Below are positions 30,120 to 64,000 of a stretch of 64,000 nt of DNA, in pieces. Numbering within the stretch: the stretch's first letter is position 1; each line of letters opens with the position of its first letter. The notes beneath the pieces were generated by a model. That model did no database searches and was not told where the DNA came from. It was given only the letters and a program-made list of their open reading frames with translations. The translations under genes were made by a program, and so were the position numbers. The stretch covers positions 14,096,915-14,160,914 of the forward strand of contig NC_083572.1 in NCBI RefSeq assembly GCF_027579695.1. The letters run 5' to 3'. The stretch comes from Neoarius graeffei. Lineage: Eukaryota > Chordata > Actinopteri > Siluriformes > Ariidae.

Positions 30120-31272
30120 TCATTTTTTAAGATATTCTTTTAATGTGTTATTCAGTTCCTTCAATTCCTCGTGGATTCCCTCAAGGTTGTCGTTAATCGC
30201 CTCTATCCCCTTTAAAATTTCCCCCTGCGACTCAAGGACCGTGCGCGTCAGCACGCGGCCTGTGGACCCGGCGACAGGGGCAGGCGGTGGAGAAGGGGGG
30301 CAGGTGACAGTGACGCTGGATCCGCTCGGCTGGGGGTCCTCTTCCTGCTTGGGTGGGATGGACTGGGGGCCTCCTGTTGTTCCCTGGCACCCTGCTAGAA
30401 TACATTTGTCATTAAAATCCTATTGTGGAAAATATGTGCACATGTTTTATTTCTGGTTACATGTGGCTAGGAATATTGGGCCTACTAAGAGAGGAAGACA
30501 TTTCTTCAAATACAGGATGTCCCCGAAAAAATTTACACATTAGAGCACTAAAGGTGTTTTTTTGTTTTCAAAACCCATGTAACTCAAATAGACACTCATT
30601 GTGGCGCAGGCACTGCGGACGATGCGAATCATACCGTTATCTTGGTATAGGCTACATTCACATTCAGTGGCATACAATCAGTGACCGTTGCATGTCTCAT
30701 AGCATACACTTTGAACATCACTTTAATTGGAGGTGACAGAACAATTAAGTGATGTATGTGAATTCAATTACACTGTGCTAAAGGCAGGGATTTCAGTTCA
30801 CACATACTTTATGGCGATTTAGAGTATAGGCTACATTTTTCGGGACGCCCTGTATGAAAATGATTACAGCACCTGTGAGATCCTGCTGGGCCAAGTCGGA
30901 GTCCCCCTCTTCGGGCGGAACCACGCCGACTAATGCATGGTCACCGAGGACCGCGGTCACCCTCTGGTCGAACGGGGAGAGGGCCTCGACCCCTGGCCCA
31001 CCACCCGTTTTCATTGCGCTCCTGTGCTGCGCAGCCATCCTCCTTTTCACATCTTTGATGTCCGACCATTTTTTTTTAGTGTCGGCTGTGGATCGATTGT
31101 TGGCCCCAACTTGATTGATGACATTAGTTATTTGCTCCCAATTCAGACGTTTGGTTTTGGTGCTGATTCCGGAGGAGAGGCTTCCGAACAAGATCTTGTG
31201 TCTTGCCTCTACCTCTGAAATCAGCGCCTCCACCTCGCAATCTGTGAAATTTCTTTTTCGAGATTTCGCCAT
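30120..31272 (-). CDS. Myb/SANT-like accessory protein of the Harbinger element
   Basis: The partner protein of PIF/Harbinger transposases: it binds the element ends and brings the transposase to the nucleus in studied relatives. Exon 1 is 31272-30873 and exon 2 is 30394-30120, joining in phase 1 to 224 aa. Residues about 5-80 form a Myb/SANT-like trihelix (NFTDCEVEALISEVE, Trp45 in RLNWEQI, Trp69 in KKKWSDIK), as in NAIF1/MSANTD proteins. A Pro/Ser-rich linker follows. The last 40 residues (LEGIHEELKELNNTLKEYLKK) look like a coiled coil. The gene converges with the transposase; the two stop codons lie about 33 bp apart. The 478-bp intron contains a mariner-type MITE, which leaves both splice sites intact. 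Confidence 0.85.
30513..30852. mobile_element. mariner-type MITE in the intron of the Myb-like gene
   Basis: The termini are CAGGATGTCCCCGAAAAA and the complement of CAGGGCGTCCCGAAAAAT, with TA on both sides (30511-30512 and 30853-30854). CAGG(G)TGTCCC termini are typical of mariner elements. It has no coding capacity. Confidence 0.82.
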
Positions 31273-31305
31273 GTCTTTTACCTAACGCGGGCCTTACTGC
31301 AGGTC

Positions 31306-31313
31306 TATTTATA
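31306..31313 (-). promoter_or_regulatory. TATA box of the Myb-like gene
   Basis: TATAAATA on the minus strand, 34-41 bp upstream of the ATG at 31272, within 240 bp of the element's right terminus. Confidence 0.55.
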
Positions 31314-31599
31314 CTAATTAACATATTCAGTGTGGAATAATTGAGGGAGGAGACGGGGTGGGGAACGGGGCTCGTGCATGTGCGCCGAATTCCACGTTGA
31401 TTGGGATGTACAACAGGAGAGTGCGTGGAAACCTTCGTACGCACTGATTGATACATCCGGATTTTTTTGGTCGTACGCAAATTTCCCGATTTTGACGTGC
31501 GCACATATTTAGTGGGAAATCCACGCAGGTCTTTGTACATGAGGCCCCTGGCGACTTGTCCAGGGTGTACCCCGCCTTTCGCCCGTAGTCAGCTGGGAT

Positions 31600-32848
31600 A
31601 GGCTCCAGCTTGCCTGCGACCCTGTAGGACAGGATAAAGTGGCTAGAGATAATGAGAATGAATGAGATAATGTGAAAGAAGTGATTTTCAAAATATTACC
31701 CAGGATTTGCTGAGACAGATGTGAATTTAGGTGAGATTAAGAGTGAATTAATTATCTGGGATAATGAAGAAATCATCCATCCATTATCCGTAGCCGCTTA
31801 TCCTGTGCAGGGTCACAGGCAAGCTGGAGGTACACCCTGGACAAGTCGCCAGGTCATCACAGGGCTGACACACAGAGACAAACAACCATTCACACTCACA
31901 CCTCCGGTCAATTTAGAACCACCAATTAGCCTAACCTGCATGTCTTTGGGGGAAACCAGAGGAAACCCACACAGACACAGGGAGAACATGCAAACTCCAC
32001 ACAGAAAGGCTCCTGTCGGCCACTGGGCTCGAACCCAGAACCTTCTTGATGTGAGGCGACAGTGCTAACCACTACACCACCGTACCGCCCAGTCCAAAAC
32101 ATTATAATATAAATATGATAAAAGAAGGCGGTGTAGTGGTTAGCACTGTCGCCTCACATCAAGAAGGTTCTGGGTTTGAGCCCAGCAGATGGCGAGGGCC
32201 TTTCTGTGTGGAGTTTGCGTGTTCTCCCTGTGTCTGCGTGGGTTTCCTCTGGGTGCTCTGGTTTCCCTCACAGTCCAAAGACATGCAGGTTAGGATAATT
32301 GGTGTTGACCGTAGGTGTGAATGTATGCGCACGTGTGAGTGTGCAGAAAGGAACAGGCCAGCCTACCGCTGCAACTCTGGCCAAGTCAACTCAAACGTGG
32401 TTCGCCTCAAGCCTGGACCGGGTTCGGTGGTGACGACGATTTCGCCTCCATAAGGCAAGGTGGTCCATGAGTAGGCCAACTATCAACATTTTCTTTTCTA
32501 CAAACTAAAAGTACTCTGCTGTAGTCACCTAAATAATATATTTTTAAAAACTGCACAACAGGGGCGGCACAATGGTGTAGTGGTTAGCGCTGTCGCCTCA
32601 CAGCAAGAAGGGCCGGGTTCGAGCCCCATGGCCGGCAAGGGCCTTTTTGTGTGGAGTTTGCACGTTCTCCCCGTGTCCGGGTTTCCCCACAGTCCAAAGA
32701 CATGCAGGTTAGGTTAACTGGTGACTCTAAATTGACTGTAGGTGTGAATGTGAGTGTGAATGGTTGTCTGTGTCTATGTGTCAGCCCTGTGATGACCTGG
32801 TGACTTGTCCAGGGTGTACTCCGCCCTTCGCCCATAGTCAGCTGGGAT
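31600..32848. repeat. tandem duplication, unit A (1,249 bp)
   Basis: The sequence is repeated at 32849-34097 without visible differences over the unique part. The unit runs from a SINE tail through about 430 bp of unique sequence plus a diverged head-to-head SINE pair, into the body of another SINE. The break lies in the block AGTCAGCTGGGATAGGCTCC shared by all SINEs. Confidence 0.93.
31780..32345. mobile_element. two old SINE copies head to head (unit A)
   Basis: A diverged reverse copy (31780-32091) and a diverged forward copy (about 32126-32345) face each other across about 35 bp, forming a long imperfect inverted repeat. The forward copy ends in GTGTGCAGAAAGGAACAGGC rather than the usual tail. 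The same pair recurs at 33029-33594. Confidence 0.82.
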
Positions 32849-32915
32849 AGGCTCCAGCTTGCCTGCGACCCTGTAGGACAGGATAAAGTGGCTAGAGATA
32901 ATGAGAATGAATGAG
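32562..32915 (+). mobile_element. hybrid SINE at the duplication junction
   Basis: The left flank carries the 14-bp TSD of the SINE at 33811 (AAAACTGCACAACA). The right flank carries the TSD of the SINE at 27990 (ATAATGTGAAAGAAG, 32916-32930). The body switches from variants of the former to those of the latter after GGATAGGCTCC. Confidence 0.9.
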
Positions 32916-34097
32916 ATAATGTGAAAGAAGTGATTTTCAAAATATTACCCAGGATTTGCTGAGACAGATGTGAATTTAGGTGAGATTAAGAGTGAATTAA
33001 TTATCTGGGATAATGAAGAAATCATCCATCCATTATCCGTAGCCGCTTATCCTGTGCAGGGTCACAGGCAAGCTGGAGGTACACCCTGGACAAGTCGCCA
33101 GGTCATCACAGGGCTGACACACAGAGACAAACAACCATTCACACTCACACCTCCGGTCAATTTAGAACCACCAATTAGCCTAACCTGCATGTCTTTGGGG
33201 GAAACCAGAGGAAACCCACACAGACACAGGGAGAACATGCAAACTCCACACAGAAAGGCTCCTGTCGGCCACTGGGCTCGAACCCAGAACCTTCTTGATG
33301 TGAGGCGACAGTGCTAACCACTACACCACCGTACCGCCCAGTCCAAAACATTATAATATAAATATGATAAAAGAAGGCGGTGTAGTGGTTAGCACTGTCG
33401 CCTCACATCAAGAAGGTTCTGGGTTTGAGCCCAGCAGATGGCGAGGGCCTTTCTGTGTGGAGTTTGCGTGTTCTCCCTGTGTCTGCGTGGGTTTCCTCTG
33501 GGTGCTCTGGTTTCCCTCACAGTCCAAAGACATGCAGGTTAGGATAATTGGTGTTGACCGTAGGTGTGAATGTATGCGCACGTGTGAGTGTGCAGAAAGG
33601 AACAGGCCAGCCTACCGCTGCAACTCTGGCCAAGTCAACTCAAACGTGGTTCGCCTCAAGCCTGGACCGGGTTCGGTGGTGACGACGATTTCGCCTCCAT
33701 AAGGCAAGGTGGTCCATGAGTAGGCCAACTATCAACATTTTCTTTTCTACAAACTAAAAGTACTCTGCTGTAGTCACCTAAATAATATATTTTTAAAAAC
33801 TGCACAACAGGGGCGGCACAATGGTGTAGTGGTTAGCGCTGTCGCCTCACAGCAAGAAGGGCCGGGTTCGAGCCCCATGGCCGGCAAGGGCCTTTTTGTG
33901 TGGAGTTTGCACGTTCTCCCCGTGTCCGGGTTTCCCCACAGTCCAAAGACATGCAGGTTAGGTTAACTGGTGACTCTAAATTGACTGTAGGTGTGAATGT
34001 GAGTGTGAATGGTTGTCTGTGTCTATGTGTCAGCCCTGTGATGACCTGGTGACTTGTCCAGGGTGTACTCCGCCCTTCGCCCATAGTCAGCTGGGAT
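32849..34097. repeat. tandem duplication, unit B
   Basis: The second copy of the 1,249-bp unit. Its predicted frames at 32970-33317 and 33364-33702 are identical to those of unit A, so the duplication is recent. Confidence 0.93.
33029..33594. mobile_element. two old SINE copies head to head (unit B)
   Basis: An exact repeat of the pair at 31780-32345, shifted by 1,249 bp. Confidence 0.82.
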
Positions 34098-34162
34098 AGG
34101 CTCCAGCTTGCCTGCGACCCTGCAGAACAGGATAAAGCAGCCAGAGATAATGAAATGAGATG
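33811..34162 (+). mobile_element. DANA/Mermaid-like SINE (original right-hand copy)
   Basis: Flanked by its own TSD, AAAACYGCACAACA, at 33796-33809 and 34163-34176. It is internally about 10 bp shorter than the consensus at CCCCGTGTCCGGG. Confidence 0.9.
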
Positions 34163-34189
34163 AAAACCGCACAACATCCAAAAGGCTTT

Positions 34190-34253
34190 TAAGCTGTGGC
34201 CTAATGGTTAGAGAAGCAGCTTTGGGACCACAAGGTTGCTGGTTTGATTCCCT
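34190..34253 (+). repeat. tRNA-like SINE head
   Basis: It reads AAGCTGTGGCCTAATGGTTA, then GGTTGCTGGTTTGATTCCC, matching A and B boxes of a tRNA-derived fish SINE. There is no clear cloverleaf 3' half, so it is not a tRNA gene. Confidence 0.6.
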
Positions 34254-34379
34254 CTGCTAAATTCCTGTTATGTAACGTAATGCTTCTGACTGATCATAAT
34301 CAAGAAATCAACAATGCTGTGGTAGAACTTGTTTATAGTTTTTTTCCTTCCAGTTTTATGACTGAAAATGTAAAACGTA

Positions 34380-35060
34380 AAGACCAGGTATACATTTCAA
34401 AGCGAAGCTGGTAATCTTGCTCGAAGGTGGAAGGTTAACTTGTGCTGGAATGAGCATATTAATAACATCTGCAAGAAGGCAAATTCAACTCTTGGGCTAC
34501 TGCGTTATATCCTTAGTGGATGTGATCCAAAAGTTAAAGATCAAGCCTATCGTTCGTTGGTGCGTCCAAAGCTCGAATATGGTTGTAGTGCGTGGAACCC
34601 CTATACTAAGCAGAGTATCGACCAAATTGAAATGGTCCAGCGTTGCGCTGCACGATTCGTCTACAATGACTATTCTCGTTTTAGTCATGCGACTCCAATG
34701 ATAGAGCATCTTGCTTGGGATTCTCTTGAAGATCACAGACTTTTCTTTCAAGCCAGTATGTTCTACAAGATCTTAAATGGACATGTTGGCATTTGTTTCC
34801 CTCCTGAAGTGCGTCAAATTACAAGAGCTACTAGACTACCAAACACTCGTCCTTTTCATCAAATCAGTGTATCAAATAATGTTTTTAAGTTTTCTTTTTA
34901 TCCAAGGACGATAATAACATGGAATAATTTACCTATAAATGATGTAAATTTAAATAATTTTAAATCCATTGCTCTTGCAGCCATTACGTCATAAGCAAGT
35001 ATTTTATATAAGTTTTTAGATTATATTGTAAATAGATTTTGTTGACCATTATATTTATAT
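34380..35060 (+). mobile_element. 5'-truncated non-LTR retrotransposon (jockey-like)
   Basis: An RT-end coding fragment followed by an AT-rich 3' region. The hAT element at 35061 is inserted in this AT-rich 3' flank. Confidence 0.7.
34440..34994 (+). pseudogene. C-terminal reverse-transcriptase fragment (jockey-like)
   Basis: An open frame of 184 codons starts inside the RT thumb: HINNICKKANSTLGLLRYIL, then YRSLVRPKLEYGCSAWNPYT. It continues with QIEMVQRCAARFVYNDYSRF and ends FYPRTIITWNNLP. This matches the segment after the catalytic core in jockey-like non-LTR RTs. The catalytic YADD and all upstream domains are missing, so it is a dead-on-arrival copy even though this part stays open. Confidence 0.85.
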
Positions 35061-35742
35061 TAGTGCTGTCAAAAATGTCGCGTTATTAACGCGTTAACTT
35101 GACTCAATTTTAACGGCGATAGTTTTTTTTATCGCGAGATTAACGCTCTGTGACGTGATGCCACGCCCCGCACAGCCAGAGTCCTCTGCCCTCCCCCGAA
35201 GAGCCACGGTGCTCGGCTTAGGTTTCGTTTTCCCATCGGCGGCTCCAGCCCCACTTTGCAGTGGCTGTGACAAGACGTGTTATGCTCTGCAATAAAAAAA
35301 AAAAAACATTGGTACAACCAGTGTTCGAACTATGACGATATTTTCGGGGGGTCCCTTTTTTTTCCCTTGGGGGGGGTGCTTGCGCTTGTCTCAGATGGCG
35401 GATCTCCATCGCTCGCTCACTTCGGATATGCAAATGCTTCCCGTTACACACGATTGCTATGTCAATAAACATCATTTTGCCAATATTTTAGAGACCCCCC
35501 CAACATTTCCCAAATCATGTTTTCAAGGGATCTCATGTCTGTTTCAGGGGATCTCGGATCCCCCGAGTACCCCCGTAGTTCGAACGGTGAGCAAGCCCAT
35601 TCACTTTTTTATGCTGATAAGAGAATTTACAATGGTTTTTCATGTGACAAAAATGTGCGATTAAATTGCGATTAATCGCGAGTTAACTATGACAGTCGCG
35701 ACATTAATCGCGATTAAATATTTTAATTGCTTGACAGCACTA
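35061..35742. mobile_element. hAT MITE with nested insert
   Basis: The ends TAGTGCTGTCAAAAATG and the complement of TAGTGCTGTCAAGCAATT carry repeated TTAATCGCGATTAA motifs. A perfect 8-bp TSD (ATTTATAT) lies at 35053-35060 and 35743-35750. The inner stretch 35319-35590, bounded by AGTGTTCGAACTA and TAGTTCGAACGGT, looks like a further TIR element. It ends about 810 bp upstream of the ddx17 ATG. Confidence 0.85.
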
Positions 35743-35750
35743 ATTTATAT

Positions 35751-36555
35751 ATTTTATTTATATTTTTATTTAATTTTTTTCCCTCCTAGAATAGTGTATG
35801 CTGTTTTTAGGAGTATTTTCATTAAAGGATTTTGTTTAGATTGGTGTAACCTTTCTTTGTAATTTGCTACTTGACACAAATATTTGTCAAAATTTCAGTT
35901 GGAACAGAAAAACGTTTTTGTGCTACACCTGGCAACCCTGACTACAGCGTTCATCAGTTGTGTACGGAGGAGGACGGGGTCCAAGCCAAGGCCTACATCT
36001 GAACTGCTATCGCGTCGGATAATTCAGCTGTGTTTTATACACAAAAAATATTTAACATTTTTAGAAATTAGTTTATCGCTTTTTTTTTGAAGGGGGGCAT
36101 TAAATTTACATCTTTGAGGCTATTCTTTTGCAAAGCGCGCGGGGGTTTGAAAACTAGCTAAGCTAGGTTTTAGCTAGCTAACAAACAAACAGACTATTTT
36201 TCTCCTTAAACACTTTAAGAAACGTTTGTAATTGAGTAATTGAACAGTTTTTCGACTAAAGCGAGTATTTCTGTCGAATTAACTGTTAAGGTATATATAT
36301 GCCATATTTTTGTACTTCTTTGTTACTTTAGCTAAAGTAGCTAGCTCGCTAAGTGGCTAAGCAGCTGCGGCTTCCTGACGAAAACATTTTGTTGGCGAAA
36401 TAAATGTGAAGAAAAATTATCGTTTAATTTACAATTTAAACATACTTTGTCCACAAAGGATAAGACGTAAGTTGCAATTTAACCCGACAACCACAGTTTT
36501 GCGTTCAAAAAAAGAGCTCGGTTTTTTTTAAATTTAAGTCAACAACAACATAAAA
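35751..36555 (+). promoter_or_regulatory. presumed ddx17 upstream region and 5' UTR
   Basis: The first unique sequence upstream of the ddx17 start codon. No TATA box at a clear distance and no recognised transposon are seen, and several ATGs precede the start. A short GC patch (GCGCGCGGGGG) lies at about 36137. The transcription start cannot be read from the sequence. Confidence 0.35.
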
Positions 36556-63939
<27,384 letters not shown>

Positions 63940-64000
63940 GTATGTTCTCAGATTAGAGAGAGATACTTACACAATCCCTGTAAATACATACACACGTACC

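Larger units (their letters stand above)
28251..31547 (+). mobile_element. apparently intact PIF/Harbinger transposon with two genes
   Basis: 3,297 bp. The TIR GGGCCTCATGTACAAAG is perfect at both ends for 17 bp, with CGTACG-rich subterminal repeats. A 3-bp TSD CTG lies at 28248-28250 and 31548-31550. It carries convergent genes for a HARBI1-like transposase and a Myb/SANT-like protein, each with one intron and a TATA box. The only later damage seen is a mariner-type MITE in the intron of the second gene. Confidence 0.94.
27990..31666 (+). mobile_element. DANA/Mermaid-like SINE split by the Harbinger element
   Basis: The head and body are at 27990-28250 and the tail at 31551-31666. A perfect 15-bp TSD (ATAATGTGAAAGAAG) lies at 27975-27989 and 31667-31681. 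Removing 28251-31550 restores the usual GATGACCTGGCGACTTG. Confidence 0.93.

Noticed and set aside
29291-30123. Long minus-strand ORFs over the transposase
   Set aside because: Antisense shadows of the HARBI1-like exons; the plus-strand frame carries all catalytic motifs.
30145-30543. 132-codon plus-strand ORF
   Set aside because: It is antisense to exon 2 of the Harbinger Myb-like gene, whose frame is supported by splice sites and a coiled-coil end.
34190-34253. tRNA gene candidate
   Set aside because: A and B boxes are present, but no acceptor-stem pairing or 3' half was found; it fits a SINE head.

Overview
The window is teleost nuclear DNA. It holds two intron-rich vertebrate genes with canonical GT-AG junctions, set in a very dense layer of fish-type transposons: DANA/Mermaid-like SINEs, Tc1/mariner, hAT, PIF/Harbinger, ISL2EU-like, piggyBac and L2/RTE/jockey-like LINE fragments. 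The SINE type and the abundance of Tc1 elements fit an otophysan fish (a catfish or a relative of carp and zebrafish). That placement is inference, not proof.

The two genes are divergent. ntan1 (N-terminal asparagine amidohydrolase) is complete on the minus strand: 10 coding exons from 24372 down to 5034, encoding 306 aa with the catalytic Cys75 intact. ddx17 (DEAD-box RNA helicase p72) is on the plus strand: coding exons 1-11 lie between 36556 and 63939, and the gene runs off the right edge just after helicase motif V. All exon phases join without a break in both genes. About 12 kb of repeat-rich DNA separates the two start codons. NTAN1 acts in the Arg/N-degron pathway and DDX17 in RNA processing, so the neighbours do not form a functional unit.

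Layout: 1-5033, repeats downstream of ntan1 (hAT relic with a minisatellite, palindromic element, MITEs). 5034-24372, ntan1, whose introns 2 and 8 are packed with nested transposons; intron 2 also holds an unrecognised 268-aa ORF with a transmembrane segment, an L2-like LINE and a RecQ-like helicase fragment. 24373-36555, ntan1 promoter and intergenic repeats, including an apparently intact two-gene PIF/Harbinger transposon (28251-31547) inserted in a SINE, and a 1,249-bp tandem duplication whose shuffled target-site duplications show SINE-SINE recombination. 36556-64000, ddx17, with introns carrying paired inverted hAT MITEs, two ISL2EU-like elements with THAP exons, a Tc1 element broken by another insertion, three copies overall of a 690-bp Harbinger-type MITE, and piggyBac and Tigger remnants.

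Most other open frames are read-through of SINEs or MITEs. Element boundaries were read by eye from terminal inverted repeats (TIRs) and target-site duplications (TSDs). Superfamily names follow from those features and from recognisable protein motifs.
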